A stretch of DNA of 64,000 nt from Helicobacter sp. 13S00401-1 (GCF_002272925.1 NZ_MLAR01000008.1:23536-87535); one strand, 5' to 3'; shown: positions 45,729-56,311, numbered from the stretch's first letter. Made by a program: numbers and translations. Notes: generated from the letters alone by a model not told the origin.

Positions 45729-48700
45729 ATGGAAGAAAATCACATCTTACTTAGTGCCTCAGCCGGAAGTGGAAAGACTTTCGCCCTCTGCCTTACCTAT
45801 GTAGCACTACTACTAAAACAAGCAGAACCATCCCAAATAGTTGCCATAACTTTTACAAAAAAAGCCAGTCTTGAGATGAGTGAGCGTGTATTAAAATTTT
45901 TAAAAACACTTAAAAACTACGCACAAAACAAAAACACCTTAAGTAAAGATCCTTTAGCTATAAGCTTACTAGAAGGCTTAAAAAGTGAGTTTGATATAGA
46001 TGAAGCTTTTGTTATAAAGCATATACAAAAAATCTATCTTAACTACTTAAAAAGTAGTACGTTTATAGGCACTATAGATTCTTTATTTAACAAAATATTA
46101 AGGCGTTTTAGCTTTTTTGTGGGGATAAAAAGTGATTTTGATGTAGGTTTTGCTGATAAGAGAGAGCTTTTAGGCCTTTTTTTAGAACAGATTCTAAAAG
46201 ATAATAAAGAGTTAAACTTACTTTTAAGCCTTATGAAGTTAAATAATAAAATAGACCTAAATGATATCTTAGATCTTTTAGAGACCTTACATGATAAGTT
46301 TTATGAGTTTGAACACTACCCACAAGACACTCAAGATATAAAAGAAGCAAATAAGCAACAAGCCTTAATAAAAGCCTTACTTAAAGAGACACTTACTAGC
46401 TTTAAAAACTTTCTTACCACTTTATCTATCTCTAAAAAACTTGACTTTGATAACAGAAACATAAAAAGTATATTTAATAGCTTTGAAAATAAGTCCCTAC
46501 TAAACTCAAGGCTTTTTTATGACTTAGACTATGTTTTTGCAAAAGGTGCCTTTAGTAGTTTTAAGTTAAAGGACGAAGAAAAACAAAACATAAAAGACTT
46601 TCAAGAGAAAATCCAAGAGCTTTTAAGACAAAAAGAAGCTTTAGATGAAAAGATAAGATTTTCCTACCTTATAAAGATAATTGATATTTATGAAAGATCT
46701 TTACTGCGCATAAGCCTAAGGACTAATAGCCTAAGTTTTGATCTAGTAAAACAAAAAGTTTTTGAGCTTATGCTAGGAAAAAGTAAAGATAGTGATACAA
46801 GCTTTAAGCAAAGTCTTATGGAGGCAAAAGGGTTTAATAGTGAGTTTTTCTACTTTAGGCTTGATGGAAGCTTTTCTCACATGCTTATAGATGAGTTTCA
46901 AGACACTAGCATGATGCAGTATAAGATTTTCTCACCACTTTTTGAAGAGTTTAGAAGTGGCAAGGGCACAAGCGAGATGCCTAAAAAACTATTTTTCGTT
47001 GGGGATAATAAACAAAGCATCTATCGTTTTAGAGGTGCTAATCCAGAAGTATACAAACACGCCCTAACCTACACAAAAGAAAAGCTTTTAAAATATAACT
47101 ACAGATCTAGTATCAACATAGTAGATTTTGTTAATGACACCTTTAAAAAAGCTTTTGAAAGCACGCCTATAACTTATACGCCACAGATTCCAAAAAGCAA
47201 AGAAGATGGCTTTGTAAAAGTTGTTATAGCTCAAAAAGTAGAAAAAGATGATGATCCTTCATATACTGCTTGCCTTAGTGCTTTAAACCATATAAACTTT
47301 TTGCTAGATAAGGGTATAGATTCTAAAGAAATAGTAGTTTTGGTTATGAAAAGAAAAACAGGCGAATCCCTTATAAATGTAGCCAAAGAAGAAGGATTTA
47401 AGCTTAACTTTAGCATAGATGGCAAAGAGCCTTTAAATGAAACCAAACACGTAAAGATTATCTTTTACGCACTAAAACTTAAAAACTTACAAGAAAGTAT
47501 AAAAGCAGCTAAAGATTTAAGTCTTAAAAGCATTCAAACAAAGACAGCTAAGCTTTATCAAAAAAAGCTTGATAAGCTTTTAGGAAAAAGCTACTTTGAA
47601 GATATCTCTTTACCACAAGACTTAGACTTAAACCTCTCACTTCCAAAACAGATAAAAAAAGTTATAGATGCTTTTAGTTTAAACTCACATGAAGCACTGC
47701 AGTTTTTAGAACTAAGCTTAGAGAGTAAAAATGTCCTTTCCATAGATGAGCTTTATGAAAAAGCTAAAAGTGTAAAGTTTATCTTGCAACAAACTTCAAG
47801 CCTTCAGATTATAACTGTTCATGCCTCTAAGGGACTAGAATTTAAACATGTTGTCTTTTTAGATACTAACTCATCACAAAAAAGTGATGCTTTAATATAT
47901 AACTATAAAGACTTAAACTTAAAACAGATAGTTTTTAAAAGTGCTAATAAAGAGTTTATAGATGAAAGCTATGCTAAGGCAAAAGAAGAAAATGACAACT
48001 TAGACTTTATAGATAGATTAAATCGCCTCTATGTAGCTTTTACAAGAGCAAGAGAAAGCCTTTATATCTCTTTAGTTAAGCCTAAAGTTTCACAAAAAGA
48101 TATAGCTACTATTTTGAATCTAGCGCCTTTTGAGATTGGTTTTATAAAGGCTCCTTTAGAAGTAAACTCGCAACATAAAGTAGCTAAAGAAACTAGAAGG
48201 TTTCACACCTTTGGGCTTCATCCTGAAACTCAAAGTAAGTTTTTGAAAAAAGATGAAGAAAGTAATCACACACTTTTATATTCCCTAGGCTTAAAAGATT
48301 CTAGCCTTAAAGGGCTAGCACTTCATAAGGGCTTAGAGTTAAGTCTAGGATACACTGAGGTTAATCCAAACTTAAAAGATATATTACTTAGTGAGTTTGG
48401 CTTTTTCTTAGATGCAAAGATGCTTCAAGACCTAAGTATAAAAGCCTTAAGTCTTATAAAAGATAAGTCTTTAGATAATGCTTTTAAAGACAAAAAGATA
48501 AGCTCTGAAGTATCCTTTTTATCAAACAAGAGACTAAGACGCATAGATGCGCTTTTACACAATAAAGATGACTTTGTAGTCTTGGAGTTTAAAAGCTCTT
48601 TTAACCCTACACTTACAAGCAAGTATGAAGCACAGCTTAAAGACTACCTAGACTTTATAGACACCTACTATAATCCTAACTCACTAAAAGGCTTACTGGT

Positions 48701-48761
48701 CTATATAACAAGCAGTGATATGAAAGTACAAAAAGTTCTACTACAAAAAGGAGACGCATGA
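45729..48761 (+). CDS. addA: AddA-type helicase-nuclease (RecB-like)
   Basis: A 1010-residue UvrD/RecB-superfamily protein. Walker A is LSASAGSGKTFAL (13-17 GSGKT). Other motifs are ITFTKKASLEM, LIDEFQDTSMMQY, VGDNKQSIYRFRGA, KYNYRSS and ITVHASKGLEF. The C-terminal RecB-type nuclease has RRIDALL and VVLEFKSSF then QLKDYLDF (about 935-965). With AddB (not here) it processes DNA ends for recombination, as HP1553 does. The stop overlaps the nhaA start as ATGA-type coupling. Confidence 0.93.
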   Translation: MEENHILLSASAGSGKTFALCLTYVALLLKQAEPSQIVAITFTKKASLEMSERVLKFLKTLKNYAQNKNTLSKDPLAISLLEGLKSEFDIDEAFVIKHIQKIYLNYLKSSTFIGTIDSLFNKILRRFSFFVGIKSDFDVGFADKRELLGLFLEQILKDNKELNLLLSLMKLNNKIDLNDILDLLETLHDKFYEFEHYPQDTQDIKEANKQQALIKALLKETLTSFKNFLTTLSISKKLDFDNRNIKSIFNSFENKSLLNSRLFYDLDYVFAKGAFSSFKLKDEEKQNIKDFQEKIQELLRQKEALDEKIRFSYLIKIIDIYERSLLRISLRTNSLSFDLVKQKVFELMLGKSKDSDTSFKQSLMEAKGFNSEFFYFRLDGSFSHMLIDEFQDTSMMQYKIFSPLFEEFRSGKGTSEMPKKLFFVGDNKQSIYRFRGANPEVYKHALTYTKEKLLKYNYRSSINIVDFVNDTFKKAFESTPITYTPQIPKSKEDGFVKVVIAQKVEKDDDPSYTACLSALNHINFLLDKGIDSKEIVVLVMKRKTGESLINVAKEEGFKLNFSIDGKEPLNETKHVKIIFYALKLKNLQESIKAAKDLSLKSIQTKTAKLYQKKLDKLLGKSYFEDISLPQDLDLNLSLPKQIKKVIDAFSLNSHEALQFLELSLESKNVLSIDELYEKAKSVKFILQQTSSLQIITVHASKGLEFKHVVFLDTNSSQKSDALIYNYKDLNLKQIVFKSANKEFIDESYAKAKEENDNLDFIDRLNRLYVAFTRARESLYISLVKPKVSQKDIATILNLAPFEIGFIKAPLEVNSQHKVAKETRRFHTFGLHPETQSKFLKKDEESNHTLLYSLGLKDSSLKGLALHKGLELSLGYTEVNPNLKDILLSEFGFFLDAKMLQDLSIKALSLIKDKSLDNAFKDKKISSEVSFLSNKRLRRIDALLHNKDDFVVLEFKSSFNPTLTSKYEAQLKDYLDFIDTYYNPNSLKGLLVYITSSDMKVQKVLLQKGDA

Positions 48762-50251
48762 GCGGAGAGACCTACGACAAAATAGAAAATGGCACTAGCC
48801 TAAGACAAACTTTAAAAGGCTTTATAGCCCACGAATCTTTTGGTGGGATCTTACTTTTTTTCTGTGTTGTTATAGCTATGGTTATCGCAAACTCTCATTT
48901 TAAAAATATCTACTTTGATATCTGGCATCACTATATAGACTTTAAAGTAGGGCCTTTAGTCCTAGCTCACATAAGCATCATACATTTTATAAATGACGTG
49001 CTTATGTCGCTTTTTTTCTTGATGGTAGGGCTAGAGATGAAGCGAGAGGTTTTATATGGTGAATTAGCCGGATTTAAAGCAGTTAGCTTTAGTGTCTTTG
49101 GGGCTATAGGTGGGCTAGTTTTACCAAGTGTGATTTATATCTTTTTTAACCACGGAACTCCTAGTGCTGAAGGCTTTGGGGTTGCTATGAGTACTGATAC
49201 AGCCTTTGCTTTGGGAGTTATCTTACTTTTAGGAAAGCGTATCCCTCCAGTTATAAAAATCTTTCTTGTAACCTTAGCTGTGGCTGATGACTTAGGGGCT
49301 ATTATAGTAATTGCTGTTTTTTATACTGAGGCTATAAATATGGAGTGGATTTATGTAGCCATAGTCTTACTAGTTATACTTATCATCTTTAACTATCTTG
49401 ATATAAAGTACATCTCAGCCTATCTTGTTATAGGGGTTATACTCTGGTTTGCTATCTTTTTTAGCGGGATACATGCAACAATAGCTGCAGTTTTAGTAGC
49501 CTTTATCATCCCAGGTAAGTCTCAAGTCTCAAGAAATAGCTACTTAAAACTAAAAGAAGCCTACAACAAACTCTACTTTAGCACGCGTGCAAGTGCTGAA
49601 AGTTTTAATGTCTTAGAGATTCAAAGAAGCAATATATTTGCACGTATAGTTTTCGGCATAGGAGACTTTTTTAAAGGTGCTTATAAAAATATAAAAAACT
49701 TTATAAGCCCAAAAAGTGATGCTCAACGTGAAGTAGATATGCATGAAGAGCATAAAAGAGTAGAGCTACTTGATACTATCTCACGCTATTCAAAATACGC
49801 CCAAAATCCACTAGTTAGGATAGAGTACATCCTTCAACCATTAAATGCCTACTTTGTCGTACCACTTTTTGCCTTTGCAAACGCTGGAGTAACAGTTGGA
49901 GCAGGGCTAGACTTCCATATAGATGGAATCTTACTTGGAACTATTTTGGGCCTTGTTATAGGAAAGCCTATAGGGATCTTTTTGTTCACCATCTTTAGTG
50001 AAAAAATCGGCCTTGCAAAAAGACCTGAAGGCCTAAGTAACTCTCACATACTTTCAGTTGGCTTGCTAGCTGGCATAGGCTTTACTATGTCTATGTTTGT
50101 GGCAAATCTAGCCTATAAAACCAACGTTGAAGCTATAGATCTAAGCAAGATAAGCATACTTATAGCCTCAGCCATAGCAGCTGTAGTTGGAGTTATAGGG
50201 CTAACTTTAAGCACATCTAAAAAGTCTAATATAAAAGAAGAGGAGCTTTAA
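48758..50251 (+). CDS. nhaA: Na+/H+ antiporter NhaA
   Basis: A 497-residue inner-membrane antiporter. The ion-binding Asp pair is in AVADDLGAIIVIAVFY (near 177). Other family segments are SLFFLMVGLEMKRE, STDTAFALGVI, FFSGIHATIAAVLVAF and SVGLLAGIGFTMSM. It is about 110 residues longer than E. coli NhaA. Most of the excess is a charged cytoplasmic loop (about 255-345, ending with MHEEHKRVELLDT), as in other Helicobacter NhaA. Coupled to addA, the same pair as HP1553-HP1552. Confidence 0.95.
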   Translation: MSGETYDKIENGTSLRQTLKGFIAHESFGGILLFFCVVIAMVIANSHFKNIYFDIWHHYIDFKVGPLVLAHISIIHFINDVLMSLFFLMVGLEMKREVLYGELAGFKAVSFSVFGAIGGLVLPSVIYIFFNHGTPSAEGFGVAMSTDTAFALGVILLLGKRIPPVIKIFLVTLAVADDLGAIIVIAVFYTEAINMEWIYVAIVLLVILIIFNYLDIKYISAYLVIGVILWFAIFFSGIHATIAAVLVAFIIPGKSQVSRNSYLKLKEAYNKLYFSTRASAESFNVLEIQRSNIFARIVFGIGDFFKGAYKNIKNFISPKSDAQREVDMHEEHKRVELLDTISRYSKYAQNPLVRIEYILQPLNAYFVVPLFAFANAGVTVGAGLDFHIDGILLGTILGLVIGKPIGIFLFTIFSEKIGLAKRPEGLSNSHILSVGLLAGIGFTMSMFVANLAYKTNVEAIDLSKISILIASAIAAVVGVIGLTLSTSKKSNIKEEEL

Positions 50252-50336
50252 AAAAAGCTAAAATAAGAGCTTAAAAAAACTACTCACAAGCTAGGCTTAA
50301 AAGCAAGCATTAAAAAAGGAGGGCTAATTAAAGGCT

Positions 50337-51341
50337 ATGCGTATAACTGAAGTTTTAGATACAACTTATGGCAAGCTAGTTAACGCGCCCTTTATAAGCG
50401 CCTTTCTTTCCATAACCTGCGATGTAACTCACGTAAAAACTGGCAGTCTTTTTTTTGCTAAGAATAAAGAAGAGATAAAAGAGGCTGTAGAAAAAGGGGC
50501 TTATGGGATAGTATTTTGTGGTAAGTGTGAGATTATAGATGATGAGATAGCATGGATACAAGTAGATTCTATCCTTGAAGCCTTAAACCTACTTACAAGA
50601 TACATCCTAAGTGCACAAAACATAAAACTAGTAATACTTGAAAGCCTAGAGCTTGAACTAGCTAAAGACTTAGAGCTTGATGCATATATATTTGAAGAAA
50701 GTGGTTTAGAAAAGCTTATAGAGTTTATCTATGACAAAAGTTCTTTAGAGTGCTTTTTTTTGCTAACTAAAGATAAAAGCCTAAAAGATTTACTACCTAA
50801 CACTTTAAAATCTTCAAAGATAAAAGTTACTAGCAAACTAGGCTTGCTTACTCACACACTACTTGAAACTACATATACCTATAAAGATAAAGTTTTTAAT
50901 TTGCCTTTGCCTTATGTATTTTTACCTTACTTAGAAACCTTACTAGCAACTTGCGAGATAGCCTCTTTAGAGCCCTCTTTGATAAACTATAAAAAAAGTG
51001 CACTTATAGAGTTTTTCTATCTAGATACTACTCTTTATTTAAGCGAAAAAGAAACATTTAAAACACTCATGCTTATAAATAACAAAGACGTCTTTATGCT
51101 TTTTGCAGACTACTTAGAAAAAGAAGCTAAGCACTTAAAGCTTATGCTTTTAGCCCTAGATCTTAAAAGCACTTTTACTAGCTCTAAAGACTTTACTAAC
51201 TTCCAAATTTTCAAGGATAAAGATAGTCTTATAAAAACTATAAAGCTTTCAGATTTTAATCTATGCTTGACTTATGGCTTAAAAACTACTTTTTTGCATC
51301 AAAGCTTTATAAAAGATACCACTTCAAAAGGACTATTTTAA
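50337..51341 (+). CDS. Mur-ligase N-terminal-like protein without ATPase domain
   Basis: A 334-residue soluble protein. Residues about 25-75 resemble the substrate-binding domain of MurE/MurF (CDVTHVKTGSLFFA, then AVEKGAYGIVFCG). The P-loop GTNGKT and the rest of the ATP-grasping Mur domain are absent, so it cannot be a normal ligase. It corresponds by place to HP0418, just before cmoB. SD is unclear: AGGAGGG is 17 bases upstream and AAAGG only two. Function unknown; it may be a decayed or repurposed Mur relative. Confidence 0.6.
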   Translation: MRITEVLDTTYGKLVNAPFISAFLSITCDVTHVKTGSLFFAKNKEEIKEAVEKGAYGIVFCGKCEIIDDEIAWIQVDSILEALNLLTRYILSAQNIKLVILESLELELAKDLELDAYIFEESGLEKLIEFIYDKSSLECFFLLTKDKSLKDLLPNTLKSSKIKVTSKLGLLTHTLLETTYTYKDKVFNLPLPYVFLPYLETLLATCEIASLEPSLINYKKSALIEFFYLDTTLYLSEKETFKTLMLINNKDVFMLFADYLEKEAKHLKLMLLALDLKSTFTSSKDFTNFQIFKDKDSLIKTIKLSDFNLCLTYGLKTTFLHQSFIKDTTSKGLF

Positions 51342-51345
51342 GTCT

Positions 51346-52233
51346 ATGGAACACGTGCATAATCTACTAGATAAAGAAAAAAAACTACTAGCAGCTAAAG
51401 ATATCTTAGCACTAGATAGAGACCTTAAAAGTTTAAGTCTTCCAAAAGCCTTAAAAGTAGAATCTAAAAATGGACTACATCTAAGTCTAAATGCACCTTT
51501 AAGCAAAGAAGTAAAAGACTATATCCTAGCTTTAAAGCCCTGGCGTAAGGGGCCTTTTTTTCTAGATAGCTACTTTATAGATTCTGAGTGGCAAAGCTTT
51601 ATAAAACTTTCTGCTCTTTTAAAGGTTGTAAAAGCTAGTGATATAAACCTAGCAGACAGTGACATCATAGACATAGGGGCTAATAATGCCTACTATGCTT
51701 TTGAGCTAGCATTAAAGGGTGCAAAAAGTATAACTTGTCTTGATCCAAGTGGGCGCTTTTACAAGCAGTTTGAGTTTATAAACTTACTAGCTAACTTTAA
51801 AAATATAAACTATAGACTTTTAGGCATAGAAGATTCTCACTTACTACAAAAAAGCTTTGATCTAGTGCTTTGCTTAGGTGTTTTGTATCATAGAAAAGAC
51901 CCACTAAACACTTTAAAAGAGCTTTTTAACATCACTAAAAAAGATGGCGCACTAATCTTAGAAACGCTAATCATAAACTCCAAATCTCCACTTAGCTACA
52001 CACCCTACCCAACCTATGCAGGGATGAAAAATGTCTACTTTTTATTCTCCCCTAGCGCTTTAGTTAATCTTAGTCTTCATGCTGGCTTTAAAAATTGTGA
52101 CTTAGTGCATAAAAGCTATACTACTAGCAAGGAACAACGAAGCACTCCTTTTATAGATTCTAAAAGTCTAGGAGATAACATAGAATCTATAAGGCCAAGA
52201 GTACAACGCGCCATATTTATATTAAAACGATAA
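51346..52233 (+). CDS. cmoB: tRNA uridine 5-oxyacetic acid(34) synthase CmoB
   Basis: A 295-residue SAM-type enzyme that uses carboxy-SAM to modify wobble U34 to cmo5U. Features are KPWRKGPFFLDSYFIDSEW, the SAM motif SDIIDIGANNAYYAFELALKG, then CLGVLYHRKDPLNTL and the C-terminal KSLGDNIESIRPRVQRAI. Length compares with H. pylori HP0419. CmoA is not in the window. It follows the Mur-like gene by four bases. Confidence 0.92.
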   Translation: MEHVHNLLDKEKKLLAAKDILALDRDLKSLSLPKALKVESKNGLHLSLNAPLSKEVKDYILALKPWRKGPFFLDSYFIDSEWQSFIKLSALLKVVKASDINLADSDIIDIGANNAYYAFELALKGAKSITCLDPSGRFYKQFEFINLLANFKNINYRLLGIEDSHLLQKSFDLVLCLGVLYHRKDPLNTLKELFNITKKDGALILETLIINSKSPLSYTPYPTYAGMKNVYFLFSPSALVNLSLHAGFKNCDLVHKSYTTSKEQRSTPFIDSKSLGDNIESIRPRVQRAIFILKR

Positions 52234-52251
52234 AACTTAAAAAGGATAACC

Positions 52252-52677
52252 ATGGATGAGATAACAAACACCAGTCTTAGTGAAAGAAATATAGCCCTTG
52301 ATATAAACACCAAGCTTGCAGGTGAGTTAACACATATCTCTCAAGGCACAGCCCATCTTAACTTTACACCAACTGAAGACATGAGGCTAGATAATAGACT
52401 TATAAGCAGTGGCTTTATCTTTAACTCAGCTAGCTTTTGTGCCCTAGTTGCGGTTAATAAGAAAAATAGCCTAGTTATAGGCGCTGATATAAAGTTCCTT
52501 GCACCCATAGAACTAGGCTACACTATAAACTTTAAGGCTAATGCCTTACAAGATGACACTAAAAAGATCGAAGTGCAAGTTGAAGGCTACTTGCTTGATA
52601 TTAAAGTTTTTTACGGCATGTTTTATATAGCTGTGTTTGATAAGGGGATATTTAAGCTTAAAAAAGGAGAAAGCTAG
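52252..52677 (+). CDS. Hotdog-fold thioesterase (HP0420-like)
   Basis: A 141-residue hotdog protein: LTHISQGTAHLNFTPTEDMR, SSGFIFNSASFCALVAVN, VIGADIKFLAPIELGYTINF, and MFYIAVFDKGIF. The family includes acyl-CoA thioesterases. No catalytic Asp/Glu is certain. It lies 18 bases after cmoB with a good SD and abuts rmuC directly. The same three-gene order occurs in H. pylori (HP0418-HP0420). Confidence 0.72.
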   Translation: MDEITNTSLSERNIALDINTKLAGELTHISQGTAHLNFTPTEDMRLDNRLISSGFIFNSASFCALVAVNKKNSLVIGADIKFLAPIELGYTINFKANALQDDTKKIEVQVEGYLLDIKVFYGMFYIAVFDKGIFKLKKGES

Positions 52678-54096
52678 ATGCTTATAGCTTTAATCATACT
52701 TTGCGTAGTTTTTATACTACTTTCTATCTTCTTAGCTTTTAAGAGCAAAGCTCTTAAAGAGCTTCAGTCCCAAGACTTTCAAAAGATGCACGCCTTAGAG
52801 TTAAAGTTTAATGATCTAGCCTCTAAGCTAGTTTCTCAAGATGAGATATATAAGTCTTATAAGACACAAAAAGAAGAGCAAATAGATGAGTTAAAACAAA
52901 GACTAGAAAGTGAGGCTTTAAACTTTAAGCAAGAAAAACTTGCCTTGCAAAAAAGCTTTGAAGGTGAGTTGCAAAGGCAGCATGCTATCTATGAGCAAAC
53001 TTTAAAAGATAATAAAGCCGCACTAGATTCCCAAAGAAAAGAGCATGAAGCAAACCTAAAAGCACAGTTTGAAAGTATAAGTGCTAATATCTTAGAAAAA
53101 AGAGAAAAAGACTTAGAAGAAAAACAAATCCAAACTTTAAATCCACTAAAACAAGCCATAGAACACTTTAAAACTGAGCTTTTAAACTCCACTAAAGAAA
53201 CCCACACCAAGCAAACCGAGCTTACTACTAGTCTTAGACATTTAAATGAGCTTCATGCTGCCATGAGCACTGAGACTAAAGCACTAACAAAGGCTTTAAA
53301 AGGGGATAGCAAGGTACAAGGTGACTGGGGAGAGATGATACTAGAGCGTATGCTTGAAGCAAGTGGGCTTCAAAAAGATAGGGAGTTTTTCGTGCAGACA
53401 AATATTAAAGATGAAGCTAGTAATAACTTGCGTCCTGATGTCATCATAAAACTGCCTGATGAAAAAGTAGTGATTATAGATTCTAAAGTTAGCCTAAAGG
53501 CTTATGTAAACTACTGTGAAACACAAGATGCAAGCTTTTTAGATGAGAATCTTTCTAGTATAAAAAACCATATAGAAGGACTTTCTAAAAAAAGCTATCA
53601 AGACTTAGATATCTATAATGACACTCTTAGTAAAGAAAAACTAGGCTTTAAGATAGAACAAAGTAGCTTCCAGTATGTCATCATGTTTATCCCTGTAGAA
53701 GGGGCCTACATAGAAGCACTTAGAAAAGATTCTAGCCTTATAGCAAAGGCTTATGAGAAAAAGATCCTTTTAGCTTCTAGCAGTACCCTTATGCCTATAC
53801 TTTCTATCATCGCTAAGATTTGGCAAGATGCAGCACGTGATAAAAATATTAATGAGATAATAAAGCAAGTTAATAACATCATAACTAAGTTTGAAAACTT
53901 TGAAAATGACTTAGAAGCTGTTGGGAAAAATCTAGATAGGGCAAAAAGCGAGTATGAAAAAGCCTTTATAAAAGTAGCTGGCAAGGGCTCTATAAAAAGT
54001 AGTATCACTACGCTTAAAAAGCTTAAAACTAGTGAAGGACTAGTAGATATAAAAGCAGATTCTAAAGATGATATGAGTTTAGATTTTTCAAAGTAA
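52678..54096 (+). CDS. rmuC: DNA recombination protein RmuC
   Basis: A 472-residue protein with one N-terminal membrane helix (about 1-20), a long coiled coil (about 35-190) and the conserved RmuC core: GDSKVQGDWGEMILERMLEA, NLRPDVIIKLPDEKVVIIDS and FIPVEGAYIEAL. The core has a PD-(D/E)XK nuclease-like fold; RmuC limits DNA inversion at short repeats. It starts on the base after the thioesterase stop and ends the plus-strand run from addA. Confidence 0.92.
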   Translation: MLIALIILCVVFILLSIFLAFKSKALKELQSQDFQKMHALELKFNDLASKLVSQDEIYKSYKTQKEEQIDELKQRLESEALNFKQEKLALQKSFEGELQRQHAIYEQTLKDNKAALDSQRKEHEANLKAQFESISANILEKREKDLEEKQIQTLNPLKQAIEHFKTELLNSTKETHTKQTELTTSLRHLNELHAAMSTETKALTKALKGDSKVQGDWGEMILERMLEASGLQKDREFFVQTNIKDEASNNLRPDVIIKLPDEKVVIIDSKVSLKAYVNYCETQDASFLDENLSSIKNHIEGLSKKSYQDLDIYNDTLSKEKLGFKIEQSSFQYVIMFIPVEGAYIEALRKDSSLIAKAYEKKILLASSSTLMPILSIIAKIWQDAARDKNINEIIKQVNNIITKFENFENDLEAVGKNLDRAKSEYEKAFIKVAGKGSIKSSITTLKKLKTSEGLVDIKADSKDDMSLDFSK

Positions 54097-54401
54097 GCAA
54101 AGGTTTTTAAGCTAGAAGATAAAAAGCTTTATAAAAGCAGTCAAACCATAAGCACTAAGTAACACTTACACTTTTGAAGCAAGGCTTAATCTCATGGCAC
54201 GCTTTCACGATCTACTGCATCTTGCCTTGTAAACAAAACCTCTATAGTTCTTGCAATAAGACTTCACTTTAGAAAGTAGTTACTTCCACTTAAAAACTCC
54301 TAGTTTAAGCTTTAGTCACAAGGCTTAAACTTCACCCCTTCTTTTTAAGTAAGACTATTTATCGTTTTGTATTTAATTTAAGCCCAAGCTAACTCATGCC
54401 T
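54097..54401. other. Intergenic between convergent rmuC and gmd, no gene seen
   Basis: About 300 bases with no open frame, tRNA or clear hairpin. Slightly more mixed in composition than other gaps (CACGCTTTCACGATC near 54200). Confidence 0.4.
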
Positions 54402-55514
54402 TTACTCAAAATACGAAAAAGTCTTATAGCCGCCATCTTGAAGATACTTATCTTTTTGCATTAGCTTAATATCACTTTTCATCATATCTTTTACTAAAGC
54501 CTTTAAGTCATACTCTGGTTCCCAGTTAAGTAAGTTTTTAGCCTTGCTTGGATCCCCTAGCAAAAGCTCAACTTCTGTTGGTCTAAAGTAGCGTTTATCA
54601 ACTGCTACTACTTCAGTGCCAGGCTTTATCTTGTAGTCTCCTTCACACTTTGTAACTACTCCTACTTCATTTATGCCTTCACCCTTAAACTCTACTGTTA
54701 TCCCTAACTCTTTAAAGCTTAACCTTACAAACTCTCTAACTTCAGTAGTAACGCCCGTAGCTATAACAAAGTCACTTGGAGTATCTTGTTGGAGTATTAG
54801 ATACATAGCGCGCACATAGTCTTTTGCATGTCCCCAGTCTCTTTTTGCGCTTAGATTCCCAAGGTAGAGTTTATCTTGAAGGCCTAGGGCGATTTTTGAC
54901 ACCCCGCGAGTGATTTTACGCGTAACAAAGGTCTCCCCCCTTATAGGACTTTCATGGTTAAATAAGATTCCATTACTCGCAAAAATATTATAAGCCTCTC
55001 TATAGTTCACTGTTATCCAGTAAGAGTAAAGCTTAGCTACAGCATAAGGACTACGTGGATAAAAAGGAGTAGTTTCACTTTGAGGTACAGCTTGCACTAG
55101 TCCATAAAGCTCGCTTGTGCTTGCTTGATAAATCTTAGTGTGGCTTTCAAGCTTTAAGATTCTAATGGCCTCTAGCAATCTTAAAGTGCCTAGTGCGTCA
55201 GCATTAGCCGTATATTCTGGTGTATCAAAACTAACTGCAACGTGGCTCATAGCTGCAAGGTTGTAAATCTCATGAGGTTTGGTTTCTTGAACTATACGTA
55301 TAAGGTTAGTTGAATCTGTCAAGTCACCATAAAAAAGTTTAAACTTAGAATCTTTAGCGTGGGGGTCTTTATAAAGGTGGTCTATCCTATCTGTGTTAAA
55401 AAGTGAGCTTCTCCGTTTGATGCCATAAACCATATAGCCCTTATTTAATAAATACTCTGCAAGGTATGCGCCATCTTGCCCTGTTATACCTGTGATTAAT
55501 GCTACTTTTTCCAT
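54402..55514 (-). CDS. gmd: GDP-mannose 4,6-dehydratase
   Basis: A 370-residue SDR enzyme that converts GDP-mannose to GDP-4-keto-6-deoxymannose, the first step to GDP-fucose. It has the Rossmann [33 protein letters not shown], the Ser-Glu of [10 protein letters not shown] and the YX3K of [31 protein letters not shown] is a strong Gmd mark. In H. pylori it feeds LPS fucosylation (HP0044). No fcl/wcaG or other sugar gene is adjacent, so it stands alone here. Confidence 0.96.
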   Translation of the reverse strand: MEKVALITGITGQDGAYLAEYLLNKGYMVYGIKRRSSLFNTDRIDHLYKDPHAKDSKFKLFYGDLTDSTNLIRIVQETKPHEIYNLAAMSHVAVSFDTPEYTANADALGTLRLLEAIRILKLESHTKIYQASTSELYGLVQAVPQSETTPFYPRSPYAVAKLYSYWITVNYREAYNIFASNGILFNHESPIRGETFVTRKITRGVSKIALGLQDKLYLGNLSAKRDWGHAKDYVRAMYLILQQDTPSDFVIATGVTTEVREFVRLSFKELGITVEFKGEGINEVGVVTKCEGDYKIKPGTEVVAVDKRYFRPTEVELLLGDPSKAKNLLNWEPEYDLKALVKDMMKSDIKLMQKDKYLQDGGYKTFSYFE

Positions 55515-55609
55515 GTGCTTTCCTAAAGTGTTGTCTTAAGTGAGATTATAACAAAGTGCAACCTTCTTATCTACAAGAAATGAAAAAGCCAAATGATATA
55601 AAAACTTAT

Positions 55610-56311
55610 TTAGTCTAGATACTTTTTAGCCCACTCTTCCATCATGGCTTTTTCTTTTGGGTTTAGGTTGATGTGATAAGTCTTGCTCATATAAAGATAA
55701 GTCCTGCCAATCTTTCCTTTAGAGTAGTTAGCTGGGTAAAACTTTCTAGCCTTAAAGTCTGTATAAACTTTGCAGTTTCCATACTCTGTGTACTTCAAAT
55801 CTTTTGGAGCTTGTGCATATCTAAAGTTACTTCTATCTCCATTTATCTCGCCAACTGCAGGCACTAGATTATGCATATCACCTTCCATCTTTTGAAAAGT
55901 AGGATCTTTTTGGCATGCCTTTCTGCCGCCCTCCCTCCAGCATTCTAAGTGCCTTCCAAAGTTGTAAGCTGGCATGATGTGTTCCCACTCTATACGTCTA
56001 GCCCTTAAGTTAAGCTTGCCTTTTTTTGTGTACTTATTACGCGGGGTGTAGTTGCTACTAGGAAGCAGCTCTAAACTTACACGCTTGCCTTTATAAACTG
56101 CATGAAATGGCACTTGACAGTAAAAGTCTATCTCTTTGTCTTTAGGTAAACTAGCATAGTATTTAGTAAGTTCCCTTTTAGCTTCTGCAAAGTTTGAAGC
56201 ATGCATATTAAGAGGAAAAGAGCTTAAAGGTGAGTGAGACTTAGTACTTGAAGCTCCAAAAACTAAGCTTAAGCTTGCAATAAACATTAGTGATAGAAGT
56301 CTTAGTTTCAT
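55610..56311 (-). CDS. Periplasmic endonuclease I (Dns/EndA family)
   Basis: A 233-residue exported nuclease with a signal peptide (about 1-19). The metal-binding beta-beta-alpha core is RRIEWEHIMPAYNFG (catalytic His), then ECWREGGRKACQ, DMHNLVPAVGEINGDRSNF. The Cys in ECW and KAC could form a disulfide. The family degrades DNA outside the cytoplasm without sequence choice; Dns of Campylobacter reduces natural transformation. SD is weak. Divergent from bioB. Confidence 0.9.
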   Translation of the reverse strand: MKLRLLSLMFIASLSLVFGASSTKSHSPLSSFPLNMHASNFAEAKRELTKYYASLPKDKEIDFYCQVPFHAVYKGKRVSLELLPSSNYTPRNKYTKKGKLNLRARRIEWEHIMPAYNFGRHLECWREGGRKACQKDPTFQKMEGDMHNLVPAVGEINGDRSNFRYAQAPKDLKYTEYGNCKVYTDFKARKFYPANYSKGKIGRTYLYMSKTYHINLNPKEKAMMEEWAKKYLD

